From Telluria aromaticivorans (GTDB lineage Bacteria; Pseudomonadota; Gammaproteobacteria; Burkholderiales; Burkholderiaceae_D), in contig NZ_JABAIV010000004.1 in the NCBI RefSeq assembly GCF_013003915.1, positions 1 to 64,000 of the forward strand: a stretch of DNA of 64,000 nt, in the 5' to 3' direction. The notes under the pieces are model-generated. The model saw only the letters and a list, made by a program, of their open reading frames with translations, did no database searches and had not been told where the DNA came from. Position numbers and translations under genes: made by a program. This document shows, one piece after another, positions 28,656 to 38,088 of the stretch. The stretch's first letter is position 1; each line of letters opens with the position of its first letter.

Positions 28656-30139
28656 TGTGCCACCGATACGCTGTTGTAGAAGGCGCGCAGATCGGCTTTC
28701 TGGAGGCGGCGCACGCGGTCGTCGAGATAGCTCATGTGCCCGCTGTCGTAGTTACGGATCTGGATGCCGGCGCCCACGCCCAACCGCGCCAGGTCGAGCT
28801 CGGTCTGGTAGAACGGCGTCGCCAGGTCATGGTAGCCGCCCATGGCGAGGACCTTCATGGCGGGATTGAGGGTCAGGGCCGCGGCCAGGTCCGGGATCGT
28901 GTCCGGCAGCGCCTTGCCGTCATGGCTGAAGTTCCATAGGTTCAGCACGTTGTTGGAGCCCAGGTAGGGCGTGATCGCGGTATAGCGCAGTTCGGTCTCG
29001 AGATACGTTCGGATGGTGCTATTGAAGACATTGCCGATCAGCGTCAGCGAAGGGTCGCCGCCGGCCGCCAGCGCACTGCCGATAGGCGCCCGGACCCGGG
29101 CATCGTAGCGCCCGATCACCTGCCCCGGCTGCAGGCGCGCGCGGTAGGCGCCCGGCACCATCGAAAAATCCTGGCGCCAGGTCAGCACCGGCAGACCGGT
29201 ATAGCCGGCCAGCTGCGTCAGGGTAGCATCGCTCGGCGGCGCGCCGCTGGCCAGGAAAGGACCGACCTCGCTGCGGTAAGGGCCGGCGGCGAACTCGCGC
29301 ACCCGCTGCAGTACCGACGAGAAGTCGGTCGGCAGGCTGCCGCCATTTTGCTGGTAGGCGGACACAGCCGCATAGCTCGGGAGATAGCCTTCGCAGCTGA
29401 CCTGTCCGGGATCGAACACGCCGCAGTTGGCGTTGTAATTCATGGCGGGCGATTGCAGCATGACGCCGGCCACGCGCACCCCGGCGGTTTCCAGCAGGTT
29501 GGCCAGCACGGCCGTGCGCGGCCCCCCGTAGGATTCGCCGAACAGGTAGACCGGCGAGGCCTGCCGGTTGTTGGCGGCGAGATAGCGGCGCACGAAGTCG
29601 CGGAAGCCCGCTGCGTCCTGGTCGACGCCCCAGAACTGGGCATTGGTGCGCGGTGCGATCGCCTGCGAGTAACCGGTGCCGATGGCGTCGACGAAGACCA
29701 GGTCGGAATGGTCCAGCAGCGTTTCCTGGTTGTCGACCAGCGCCGGCGCAGTCACGGGCGGCTCGGTGGACGGAAAGGTGGTGGCCAGCCGGCGCGGCCC
29801 GAAGGAACCCAGGTGCAGCCAGATCGACGCCGAACCCGGCCCGCCGTTGTAGAAGAAGGTAATCGGTCGCTGCGCCGCCGGCAGTGCGCCGGCGGTGTAG
29901 GCGACGTAGAAGAAGGATGCCGCGGGCTGCCCGGTCTGCAGGTCGGTGGCCGTCAGGTGGCCGGTAGTGGCGGAATAATCAAGCGGACGGCCCTCCAGGG
30001 TGATGCGCGTCTGGACCGTGGCGGCGTTCTCCGTCGCGCTGGCCAGTGCGCCCGAGGCCGCGCCCGAATAGATGACCGGATCGGCGTAGCTACCCGGCAG
30101 CGCCGCGACTGGCGGCGGCGGGGGTGGCGTCACTACCAC
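28652..30139 (-). CDS. Serine carboxypeptidase-like protein (peptidase S10)
   Basis: A protein of about 495 residues as read in this frame. The S10 landmarks are FFYNGGPGSASIWLHLGSFGP (oxyanion), LFGESYGGPRTAVLA with the nucleophile serine, MGGYHDLATP for the aspartate and NYDSGHMSYLD for the histidine. S10 enzymes are exopeptidases active in acidic or periplasmic settings. The frame opens at a GTG within a proline-rich linker (VVVTPPPPPP), which is an unlikely true start. The missing signal peptide lies just upstream in another frame (see 30140-30278). It is followed by the EF-hand gene. Confidence 0.8.
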   Translation of the reverse strand: MVVTPPPPPPVAALPGSYADPVIYSGAASGALASATENAATVQTRITLEGRPLDYSATTGHLTATDLQTGQPAASFFYVAYTAGALPAAQRPITFFYNGGPGSASIWLHLGSFGPRRLATTFPSTEPPVTAPALVDNQETLLDHSDLVFVDAIGTGYSQAIAPRTNAQFWGVDQDAAGFRDFVRRYLAANNRQASPVYLFGESYGGPRTAVLANLLETAGVRVAGVMLQSPAMNYNANCGVFDPGQVSCEGYLPSYAAVSAYQQNGGSLPTDFSSVLQRVREFAAGPYRSEVGPFLASGAPPSDATLTQLAGYTGLPVLTWRQDFSMVPGAYRARLQPGQVIGRYDARVRAPIGSALAAGGDPSLTLIGNVFNSTIRTYLETELRYTAITPYLGSNNVLNLWNFSHDGKALPDTIPDLAAALTLNPAMKVLAMGGYHDLATPFYQTELDLARLGVGAGIQIRNYDSGHMSYLDDRVRRLQKADLRAFYNSVSVAQ

Positions 30140-30278
30140 CGGCGGCGCGGGTACCGGAGAACCGCCGCCACCGCCGCCGCATGCCGCATGCCGCCAGGGT
30201 GGCTACCAGCAGGATGCTGGCCAAGTTGGATACCGGGCCGCCGCAATGCGGCCTTTGCGCAGAACCTTGAGTGGCCAA
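30140..30278 (-). pseudogene. Out-of-frame lipoprotein signal of the S10 gene
   Basis: This frame reads VSNLASILLVATLAACG, a lipoprotein signal with lipobox LAAC, then goes out of frame into the peptidase. The plus strand carries a perfect 7-base tandem duplication, ATGCCGC ATGCCGC at 30181-30194. Removing one copy gives LAACGGGGGGSPVPAPPVVVTPP and joins the signal directly to the peptidase. The gene as sequenced is therefore probably off. The duplication could be a mutation, a reversible slippage switch or a sequence error. The likely start is TTG at 30278. Confidence 0.65.
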
Positions 30279-30417
30279 GATCGTCCTCTTGGATAACTGT
30301 TGAGTATGGCGCCGATTATGCGCCGACTGAGGAAAAACTCAACAATAATCCCGACGTTCGCAGGGTCTCGATCATGCCCGCCAAGCTGCATAGATTCGCA
30401 GGACGGCAGGACCGGAA

Positions 30418-32112
30418 TCAGGCTGGACGCCCGCCCCCTGTCCGCCGCGCACGCAACACGAAGCGCGCCGGATCGAGCGCGTCGACCAGCGCGGATTCCA
30501 GCGGCAGCGGCTCGCCCTCGAGCTGCGCCGCCAGCAGTTCGGCTGCAAGCGGCGCCCAGATCAGGCCGCGCGAGGCATAGCCGAGCAGGCAGTGCAGGCC
30601 GGGATGGCGCGGGACGTCGCGCAGGCGTTCGGTGGCGCCGGCGGCGGCGAAATCCGGCAGGCGGCCGACCAGTGGCAGGCGGTCCGGGGCCACGCAGCGA
30701 AAACCCACGCGCCCTGCCAGCGGTACGCCTTCGGCTGCGAGCGGATCGGACACCAGGCCGCGCAGGCGGTCGATGTTCTCCTGCTGGCTCGATGCGCGCA
30801 GGCCCGGGTCCTCGTCGAGGTCATAGGTGGCGCCGGCGCAAAGGATGCCGCCCGCCGCCGGGGTCAGGTAGGCTTCGCGGCACAGCACCAGCGGCAGGCT
30901 GGGTGCGGCGCCGCCTGGCAAATGGGTGACCTGCCCGCGCAGCGCGGCCAGCGGCAGGTCGGCCGATTGCGCCAGCCGGCGCGCGCCGGCGCCGCCAGCC
31001 AGCACCACGGTCGGCGCACCTGCGACGACCGTTCCATCTTCGGCGCGCGCCAGCCATTGGCCGTCTTCATTTTCGAGCGCGACGCTGCCCACGCCGAAGC
31101 GCCGCGTGAGGCGATCGCCGCAGGCGGCCAGCATTGCTTCACACACGCTGCCGGGACGCGCCCAGCCGCCCTGCCCGAACAGCCAGGCGCCATCCGGTGC
31201 GGGAAGGCCGAGCAGTGCTTCAGCTTCTATCTGTTCGAGCCAGCGCGCGAACTCCGGCGGGTAGTTTCCTTCGCGTGCGATGACACGCGAGACTTCCGCA
31301 TGATCGGCGTCGCGCGCCAGTTGCAGCACGCCGCAGGCCTGGCCTTCGATGGCGCCGTCGATACCGCCCAACTGGCGCCAGGCCCTGAGCGCGTACAGGT
31401 AGGCGGCGCGGGTCAGGCGGGTCGGGATGTTGTCGTCGCGCGAGAGCAGCGGCATGAAGATGCCGGCCAGGTTGCCGGAGGCTTCCATGGCGGGCGCCGG
31501 GTGGCGCTCGACCAGGGTGACTTCCCAGCCGCGCAAACACAGTGCGGCGCAGGCGGCCGCACCGGCCAGGCCTGCGCCGATGACTAGCGCGCGCCGTTCG
31601 GGGACGGGTGGCACCGGCAGGCGCGGCTTGCGGCTGGCGAAGACGGCTTCGTTATCGCTGCCGAACACGAAGCCCTGCCCCGCCAGCGCCGCGCGCTGTT
31701 CCTCGTCCAGCGCGGTGGCGGACAGGCGCGCTTCAGCCGCGACGATACGCGCGAGCGGGCGCACGAAGCCGGCGCCAGGGACGGCATCGAGGAAGACGGC
31801 ATCGGGCTGCGCGCTTAGCTGCACCAGCGCTGCATCGAGCGGCATGGCCAATAAGGTCAGTGTCAGGCGCGGGTCGTCCTGCGGGATACGGTGAAAGCCA
31901 GGCTGCAGCTCCGTCGTAAGCGCCACGATGTGCAGCCGCGCCGGCCGATCCGGATCGGCATACCAGTCGGCCTGCAGCGCGCGCGCCTCTGCGCCGTCGC
32001 CGTAGCTTGTGGCGAACACCGTATAGCGTTCGCGGCCACGCCAGTGCGCGCGCAGGTCCATGTCAGCGTGCCGCGTGGCGACGCCCGGCGCGCCGGAAGC
32101 AGGTTCGGTCAT
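30418..32112 (-). CDS. mnmC: MnmC-type tRNA cmnm5(s2)U34 oxidoreductase with degenerate N-domain
   Basis: A protein of about 564 residues. The C-terminal FAD-dependent oxidase domain starts at ALVIGAGLAGAAACAAL (near 176). It continues with ASGNLAGIFMPLLSRDDN, ATYDLDEDPGL, FRCVAPDRLPLVG and LLGYASRGLIWAPL, all typical of MnmC2, which converts cmnm5U to nm5U in the tRNA wobble base. The N-terminal region aligns in outline with the MnmC1 methyltransferase. It lacks the SAM-binding GFGTGLNF (here TSYGDGAEARAL) and the DGFAP..NP motif (here FLDAVPGAGF), so it is probably not a methyltransferase. The start may be 32112, overlapping tag, or 32061. Confidence 0.8.
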   Translation of the reverse strand: MTEPASGAPGVATRHADMDLRAHWRGRERYTVFATSYGDGAEARALQADWYADPDRPARLHIVALTTELQPGFHRIPQDDPRLTLTLLAMPLDAALVQLSAQPDAVFLDAVPGAGFVRPLARIVAAEARLSATALDEEQRAALAGQGFVFGSDNEAVFASRKPRLPVPPVPERRALVIGAGLAGAAACAALCLRGWEVTLVERHPAPAMEASGNLAGIFMPLLSRDDNIPTRLTRAAYLYALRAWRQLGGIDGAIEGQACGVLQLARDADHAEVSRVIAREGNYPPEFARWLEQIEAEALLGLPAPDGAWLFGQGGWARPGSVCEAMLAACGDRLTRRFGVGSVALENEDGQWLARAEDGTVVAGAPTVVLAGGAGARRLAQSADLPLAALRGQVTHLPGGAAPSLPLVLCREAYLTPAAGGILCAGATYDLDEDPGLRASSQQENIDRLRGLVSDPLAAEGVPLAGRVGFRCVAPDRLPLVGRLPDFAAAGATERLRDVPRHPGLHCLLGYASRGLIWAPLAAELLAAQLEGEPLPLESALVDALDPARFVLRARRTGGGRPA

Positions 32113-32653
32113 GGTCGTCCACCATCCCGATGCCCTGCATGTAGGCGTAGATGATGGTCGAGCCGACGAACTTGAAGCCGCGCTTGGCCAGGTCCTTCGA
32201 GATGCGGTCCGACAGCTCGGTCTTCGCCGGGCGCGCGCCATCGGGCCAGTCGTTGACGATCGGCTTGCCGTCGACCCAGCCCCACAGGTAGGCATCCAGT
32301 GTCAGTCCCTGCTCGCGCATGACGAGGTAGGCCTTGGCATTGGTGATCGCCGCCGCCACTTTCAGGCGGTTGCGCACGATGCCGGCGTTGGCCAGCAATT
32401 CGGCGGTCTTGGCGTCGCCGTAGCGTGCGATGATTGAAGCGTCCCAGCCATCAAAGGCGGCGCGGTAGGTATCGCGCTTGTTCAGGATGGTCTCCCACGA
32501 CAGGCCGGCCTGCGCGCCTTCGAGGTTGAGCATCTCGAACAGGGTGGTCTCGTCGTGGCAGGGCACGCCCCACTCGTGATCGTGGTAGGCCAGATAGCGC
32601 GGGTTGGCCATGTTGGCCCAGGAGCAGCGGGTAGGGGTAAGCGAAGCGGTCAT
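32063..32653 (-). CDS. tag: DNA-3-methyladenine glycosylase I
   Basis: A 196-residue base-excision repair enzyme that removes 3-methyladenine. Family motifs are CSWANMANPRYLAYHDHEWG at the start, LFEMLNLEGAQAGLSWETIL, NRLKVAAAITNA and KDLAKRGFKFVGSTIIYAYMQG. The zinc-binding residues (N-terminal Cys and His, later His and Cys in DDHDRTC) are present. The start at 32653 (MTASLTPTRCSW) places the conserved Cys at the usual position. It probably forms an operon with mnmC, which begins in its last codons. Confidence 0.93.
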   Translation of the reverse strand: MTASLTPTRCSWANMANPRYLAYHDHEWGVPCHDETTLFEMLNLEGAQAGLSWETILNKRDTYRAAFDGWDASIIARYGDAKTAELLANAGIVRNRLKVAAAITNAKAYLVMREQGLTLDAYLWGWVDGKPIVNDWPDGARPAKTELSDRISKDLAKRGFKFVGSTIIYAYMQGIGMVDDHDRTCFRRAGRRHAAR

Positions 32654-32667
32654 TGCAGGAGTATAAA

Positions 32668-34158
32668 TCAGCCGCGGTTTGCCATCACCGCGGCCAGCCC
32701 ATCGACGCCGCGCCGGATGTCCTCCGGACCGACCGCCGAAAACCCCAGCAGCAAACCCGGATCGACCGCGCATGCCGGCACTGCCTGCGGATTCGCGTAA
32801 TAGGCCAGCGGGCGCAGTTCGATGCCGGCATCCAGCGCCGCCTGCGCCACGCGCGCTTCATCAGGGAAGCTGCCATTGGCATCGGGGCGGAAATGCACGC
32901 ACAGATCCAGGCCCGCATCCGACGGCCCGCAGCGCAATCGGTCGCCCAGGCGCGTATCGATCGCGCCGAGCAGTGCCTCTCGCCGCTCGGCGTAGGCCTC
33001 GCGGGTGCGCCGGATGTGGCGTGCAAAATGGCCTTCGCCGATGAAATCCGCCAGCACCATCTGCGGCACGATGGCGCTGTGGCGGTCGACCACGGCCTTG
33101 GCGCGCGCCAGCGGTTCGGCCAATGCAGGCGGCGCCACCACATAGCCCAGGCGCAGGCCGGGGAACAGCACTTTCGAGAGCGTGCCGACGTAGATCACGC
33201 AGCCGGCGCTGTCCAGGCTTTGCAGCGAAGCCAGCGGCGGGCCGGTGTAGCGGTATTCGCTGTCGTAATCGTCCTCGATGACCCAGGCGCGGTTTGCGAC
33301 CGCCCAACGCAGCAGCGCGAGGCGCCGGCCCAGGCTCATGGTGACGCCTAGCGGCAGCTGGTGCGAGGGCGTGGCGAACACCATGCGCGCATCCGGGTAG
33401 TGGGCCGCGCCATAGGCCACGTCCATGCCCTCGGCATCCACCGGCACCGTGCAGATGCGCGCGCCGGCCACCGTCATCGGGGCGCAGGCGCCCTGGTAGC
33501 CGGGCGACTCGACCCAGACGCCGTCGCCGGGCGCCAGCAACAGGTGGGCCAGCAGGTACAGCGCCTGCTGCGAGCCGGAGGTGATCACAATCTGCTCGGG
33601 CGTGCACACCACGCCGCGCGAGGCGCGCAGGTAGGCGCACAGGAGCTCACGCAAAGGCTGGTAGCCGGCGGGCTCGCTGTAGCCGAGGTGGGGACCGGGG
33701 CGGCGCAGCGCCCGCAGTTCGAGCTTGCGCCAGACGTCGAAGGGGAACAGGTCCAGGCCCGGCATGCTGGGGCGGAAGGCGCGCACCGGGCCGTCGTGGT
33801 AGCGCACCCGCGACATGGCCGCGGCCATTGCGGCGCCGCGTTCCGGCAAGGGGCGCAACAGGCCGGCGGGAGAAGACGGTGCATGTCGGGCCACCGGCAG
33901 CGCCGCGTCCACGAAAGTGCCCCGCCCGACCCCGCCGCACAGGTAGCCTTCGGCCGTGAGCTGCTCGTAGGCGGCCAGCACGGTCTGGCGCGATACCTCC
34001 AGCATTGCCGCCAGGTCACGCGTGGCAGGCAGGCGCGCGCCGGGAGCCACCCTGCCCTGCAGGATGGCGTCCTTCAGCCAGGCGTAGAGCTGGCGGAACA
34101 GTGGGGTCGCGCCGGCGCGGTCCAGAGGAAGCGTGGCAAAGAGGTCGTGGATGTGCAT
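32668..34158 (-). CDS. MocR/PdxR-type regulator (GntR HTH plus aminotransferase fold)
   Basis: A 496-residue regulator. The GntR winged helix is in residues 10-80 (LFRQLYAWLKDAILQGRVAPG, LPATRDLAAMLEVSRQTVL). The aminotransferase-I domain follows, with the PLP lysine in VGTLSKVLFPGLRLGY, the aspartate in VIEDDYDSEYRY and the tyrosine in ESPGYQGA. MocR proteins sense PLP or an amino-acid-PLP adduct. It is divergent from the osmC-paiB pair with 90 bases between starts, so it probably regulates them. Confidence 0.9.
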   Translation of the reverse strand: MHIHDLFATLPLDRAGATPLFRQLYAWLKDAILQGRVAPGARLPATRDLAAMLEVSRQTVLAAYEQLTAEGYLCGGVGRGTFVDAALPVARHAPSSPAGLLRPLPERGAAMAAAMSRVRYHDGPVRAFRPSMPGLDLFPFDVWRKLELRALRRPGPHLGYSEPAGYQPLRELLCAYLRASRGVVCTPEQIVITSGSQQALYLLAHLLLAPGDGVWVESPGYQGACAPMTVAGARICTVPVDAEGMDVAYGAAHYPDARMVFATPSHQLPLGVTMSLGRRLALLRWAVANRAWVIEDDYDSEYRYTGPPLASLQSLDSAGCVIYVGTLSKVLFPGLRLGYVVAPPALAEPLARAKAVVDRHSAIVPQMVLADFIGEGHFARHIRRTREAYAERREALLGAIDTRLGDRLRCGPSDAGLDLCVHFRPDANGSFPDEARVAQAALDAGIELRPLAYYANPQAVPACAVDPGLLLGFSAVGPEDIRRGVDGLAAVMANRG

Positions 34159-34248
34159 AAAATTGGTACGCCCATCTTCGCGCGGATTGGTACTTTGAGC
34201 AAGCCAAGCCGCTGCCTATGATGATGGTTCGACCACAATGGGGGACCA

Positions 34249-34713
34249 ATGAAACAGTTTGAAGCACAGGTGAGCTGGCAGCGTGCCGGCCAGGCTTTCC
34301 TCGACGGGCGCTACAGCCGCGCCCACGACTGGCAGTTCGACGGCGGCCTGCGCGTGCCCGCTTCGTCCTCACCGCTGTCGGTGCCGGTGCCGATGTCCGA
34401 CCCGGCGGCGGTCGACCCGGAAGAAGCCCTGGTGGCCGCCGCGTCGAGCTGTCACATGCTGTTCTTCCTGTCGATCGCGGGGCAGCGCGGCTTCACGGTG
34501 GACAGCTATGTCGACCGCGCCGTCGGCTTCCTCGACAAGGACAGCGAAGGCCGCATGGCCATGACGCGCATCGAGCTGCGCCCCGCCATCGTATTCGACG
34601 GCGAAGTTCAGCCGACCAGCACCGAACTGGACGAAGTCCACCATCTCGCCCACGAGCGCTGCTACGTCGCCAATTCGCTCAAGACCGAAGTCGTCGTCGT
34701 GGGAGGCAGCTGA
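34249..34713 (+). CDS. OsmC family peroxiredoxin-like protein
   Basis: A 154-residue OsmC-type protein. It shows FDGGLRVPASSSPLSVP, VDPEEALVAAASSCHMLFFLSIAG with the first redox cysteine, and HHLAHERCYVANSLKTEV with the second. It differs from the Ohr protein at 3.1 kb and belongs to the broader OsmC group. GGGGGACC precedes the ATG. Its stop overlaps the next ATG (TGATG), so it is coupled to the PaiB-like gene. Confidence 0.85.
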   Translation: MKQFEAQVSWQRAGQAFLDGRYSRAHDWQFDGGLRVPASSSPLSVPVPMSDPAAVDPEEALVAAASSCHMLFFLSIAGQRGFTVDSYVDRAVGFLDKDSEGRMAMTRIELRPAIVFDGEVQPTSTELDEVHHLAHERCYVANSLKTEVVVVGGS

Positions 34714-35243
34714 TGTACCTTCCGCCCCGCCACCGCCAGCCGGACCCGCAAGCGATGCAGGCACTCATCGCCGGGCACGCGCTCGGCATGCTCGTCACCC
34801 ACGACGGCGAATTGCCGGATGCCGACCACCTGCCTTTCGAATTTGTCGAATCCGAACCGCAAGGGGTGCTGCGCGCGCACGTCGCCCGCGCCAATCCGGT
34901 GTGGCGCCGCGCCGGGCAGCCGGTGCTGGTGGTGTTCCGCGGCCCGGCCAGTTACATACCGCCGGATCAGAACGAAAAGGCGGCCACGGGTGGGCGCGTG
35001 GTGCCGACCTGGGATTACCACGTGGTGCACGTGCACGGACGCCTGCGGGCGGTGGGAGATCCAGCCTGGCTGCTAGGCCTCCTTCACAGCCAGACCGGCC
35101 ACCACGAAGCCACGCAGGCGCAGCCATGGTCGGTCGCGGATGCGCCGCCGGCCTATATCGACGGCATGCTCAAGGCGATCGTCGGGATCGAGATTGTTAT
35201 CGAGCGCATCGAGGGGAAATGGAAGGGCAGCCCGCAGGCTTAG
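34713..35243 (+). CDS. PaiB-like FMN-binding protein, shortened C-terminus
   Basis: A 176-residue protein of the FMN-binding PaiB family (flavin reductase-like split barrel). It opens MYLPPRHRQPDPQAM, with LVTHDGELPDADHLPFEF, GPASYIPPDQNE and GGRVVPTWDYHVVHVHGRL. The family normally continues past the conserved KWK.SQNR segment; here it reads EGKWKGSPQA and stops. The dispersed palindromic repeat begins eight bases later, so the C-terminus has probably been lost to repeat insertion or deletion. The FMN-binding core appears complete. Confidence 0.82.
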   Translation: MYLPPRHRQPDPQAMQALIAGHALGMLVTHDGELPDADHLPFEFVESEPQGVLRAHVARANPVWRRAGQPVLVVFRGPASYIPPDQNEKAATGGRVVPTWDYHVVHVHGRLRAVGDPAWLLGLLHSQTGHHEATQAQPWSVADAPPAYIDGMLKAIVGIEIVIERIEGKWKGSPQA

Positions 35244-35251
35244 CGAGAATC

Positions 35252-35391
35252 GTAGGGTGGGCGGATTCTCCGCCCACGCTGTGATTGGTACCCGCTCCGC
35301 CCACGCTGTGATTGGTACCCGCTCCGCTCACGTGCCGGATGATCTCTCTGCAAACTATCACCGCGTGGGCGGGAGACCCGCCCACCCTACG
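35252..35391. repeat. Dispersed palindromic repeat with internal tandem duplication
   Basis: Outer arms are GTAGGGTGGGCGGATTCTCC at the left and GGGAGACCCGCCCACCCTAC at the right. Inside, a 27-base unit (CGCCCACGCTGTGATTGGTA plus CCCGCTC) occurs twice in tandem, and a third decayed start (CGCTCACGTG) follows. The copy differs from the 16 kb and 56 kb copies by this expansion and by lacking the GCCGCACGGGC arm. Confidence 0.85.
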
Positions 35392-35406
35392 GGTAGCCGA
35401 CGGTTT

Positions 35407-36024
<618 letters not shown>

Positions 36025-36151
36025 GTGATTCTCCTTGACGCACGGATGCGCCGACAGGACGCGAACGTCCCGCCGGCGCGGTGCTGATGACTAGCCGGCA
36101 AACCCGCTCGATCGCGCGCTCACCTGCCTATTGAACTGCTTGTTGAACTGC

Positions 36152-36946
36152 TTATTTGCCCGACGTCGTACCGGATTTGGCCATCGACATCTGCTGGGCC
36201 GCCTTCAGGTGCTGCTCGACGGTCGGCATGGTCTTCTCGGCGGCTGCCTTCACATCCGGATCCTTGGCGTTCTTGGAGATCGACTTCAGCTTGGCATGGG
36301 TCGCCTTGTGGTCAGCCAGCCCAGCCTGCTTCATGTAGGCCTTGTCGAAGGCGTCGCCGCTGAGCTTTTCCAGCTTGGCCGACATGGCCTTGTGCTTGGC
36401 ATCGAGCTCGGTCGGCAGGGTCACGCCTTTCGACTGCGCCAGCGCCTGGATTTCGGCCAGCGCCTTGCCGTGGTCGTCGACCATCTGCTGGGCGAAGGTC
36501 TTGACCTCGGCATTCTGCGACTTGCTCAGCGCCAGCTTGCCGGTTTCGACTTCGGCCATGTCGGCCATTGCCATGTCCATGATGCCCTTCTTGTCCGCCG
36601 CGGTCAGCTTGGCCGCGCCCGAACCGGTGGCGCCCGCGGCGCCCGATGCGCCCGAGCTGGTCTGTGCGGTGTCGGTGGCGCCGGTATGCGGCTTGGCGCC
36701 GTCGGCGTGGGTCATGCCCTTGGCCCCGGCAGTGGCGCTGCGGTCTTCCATGCCCTGGCTGCTGGTATTGTTGACGGTGCCGTCAGCGGCAGTCTTGCCG
36801 GTCATGTTCTGTTTGCCGGTTGCCGTCTGGTTGGTCATCGACTGCGCGGTCTGGCCGCTGGTTTGCGCCTGCACGCCGAATGCACTGAACATGGCGGCGA
36901 CTGCTGTCACTGCGAGCAATTTCTTGACGACTTGGTTTTTCTGCAT
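36152..36946 (-). CDS. DUF4142 protein, secreted (paralogue 2)
   Basis: A 264-residue protein with a signal peptide (residues 1-27) and a Ser/Thr/Gly-rich low-complexity region (about residues 28-105). A DUF4142 domain follows (DMAMADMAEVETGKLALSKS, then FAQQMVDDHGKALAEIQALA). The domain is closely similar to that of the neighbouring paralogue, so the pair looks like a local duplication. The long disordered N-terminal segment distinguishes this copy. AGGAGAA precedes the ATG. Confidence 0.85.
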   Translation of the reverse strand: MQKNQVVKKLLAVTAVAAMFSAFGVQAQTSGQTAQSMTNQTATGKQNMTGKTAADGTVNNTSSQGMEDRSATAGAKGMTHADGAKPHTGATDTAQTSSGASGAAGATGSGAAKLTAADKKGIMDMAMADMAEVETGKLALSKSQNAEVKTFAQQMVDDHGKALAEIQALAQSKGVTLPTELDAKHKAMSAKLEKLSGDAFDKAYMKQAGLADHKATHAKLKSISKNAKDPDVKAAAEKTMPTVEQHLKAAQQMSMAKSGTTSGK

Positions 36947-37220
36947 GGTGTTCTCCTGTTTTTTTGACTGGCCCGGGTTGCCGCTCCTGGATTAACCGGG
37001 CGGCGTTCCTGTTTTTGACATCGGCTGATGTCGAGCGAATCGAGTGTAGACCCGCAAGTAACGGAACAGCGCACGTTAGCCGTATTGCAACATTTCGTGT
37101 TCCAGATGGTGTGAAAACGGGCTCGGCGGACAGCCGGGATACGCTGCCGTCCCGTGCGCCCTGCCGGGCCGCGCGGCGTATAGTGGACGCAAGCGGCCGA
37201 CGGCCGCGGAGGAGGTCACG

Positions 37221-37490
37221 ATGAAATCCGATTTGTCGCCCACTGGCGCCTGGCATGGGCTACCGCTGAGCCCTGCGCAGAACCGCGAAGTGCTCAACTA
37301 CATCCAGCGTTGCGAGCGCGCCGGCGTCGCCTGGGACACGCCCGCGCTGCGCGACATGCTGCACGATATGCTCCATCCGCCCGAGGTCATGCTCGACGGC
37401 GGCGAGGAGCTCACGCAATACGCTGAAAACGAAGTCTTCGCAGCCACCCACGAGGAACCGGACGAGCGGCCGGTCGACGACGCGCCCTGA
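37221..37490 (+). CDS. Small conserved-looking protein, unknown function
   Basis: An 89-residue acidic protein starting MKSDLSPTGAWHGLPLSPAQ. A strong ribosome binding site (GGAGGAGGTCACG before ATG) supports it being real. It is predicted mostly helical with an acidic tail (EEPDERPVDDAP) and has no cysteines, signal or membrane segment. I do not recognise a family. It is divergent from the second DUF4142 gene. Confidence 0.6.
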   Translation: MKSDLSPTGAWHGLPLSPAQNREVLNYIQRCERAGVAWDTPALRDMLHDMLHPPEVMLDGGEELTQYAENEVFAATHEEPDERPVDDAP

Positions 37491-37620
37491 CAAAAGCGGG
37501 TTTCGTCAAACGCCTGTCACAATCGGCAGGCAGACTAGGCCTGTCCTTGGGAAGGGATGCTGGCGGCGTGAGCTGCCCTACCGGCGCCGGCGGTCGGGAA
37601 ATATACCGGCACCAATTTAA

Positions 37621-38088
37621 TTAAAGCAACGGAATCAGGATGTCGTAGGCGTTATCTGGCCGATTGCCATCATCCAGGGTTGGCGTGTAGCGACCATCGT
37701 AACGCTCGATGCGCCAGGCGCCTTCATCCGGGGCCATGCCCAGTTGCTCCATCGCGGCGTTGCCGGTCGTGTAGGTGGCCTGCACGCGTGCCATGGGACC
37801 GCGGTGCGTCAGCATGGCGTAGCGGCGCTCCGGGATACGGATCGCAATCATGCCTGGCGGCAGTGAATTCAGGTCGGCGACCTCGGTGGCGACGCATTCG
37901 AGGTACACCCCGTCTTTTTCTTGCAGGCGCAGGCTGTAGCGCATTCCCTTGGATTCGCCCAGCTCGCTTTCGCGTTCCAGGAAGCTATCCCAGGTATCCG
38001 GCAAGTCCGCTTCCAGAACCGAAGACGGACCTGCAAGCGGCAGCCCGGCGAGCTTCATTTCAGGTAGGGTAACGGTTGAGATGTGCAT
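37621..38088 (-). CDS. GyrI-like effector-binding domain protein
   Basis: A protein of about 155 residues starting MHISTVTLPEMKLAGLPLAG. It consists only of an AraC-type effector-binding (GyrI-like) domain: the family pattern of a central PPGMIAIRIPERRYAMLTHRG strand-loop and a C-terminal WRIERYDGRY segment is visible. There is no DNA-binding domain, so it is a stand-alone ligand-binding or gyrase-inhibitor-like protein. An in-frame GTG at 38097 would add three residues. Confidence 0.78.
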   Translation of the reverse strand: MHISTVTLPEMKLAGLPLAGPSSVLEADLPDTWDSFLERESELGESKGMRYSLRLQEKDGVYLECVATEVADLNSLPPGMIAIRIPERRYAMLTHRGPMARVQATYTTGNAAMEQLGMAPDEGAWRIERYDGRYTPTLDDGNRPDNAYDILIPLL

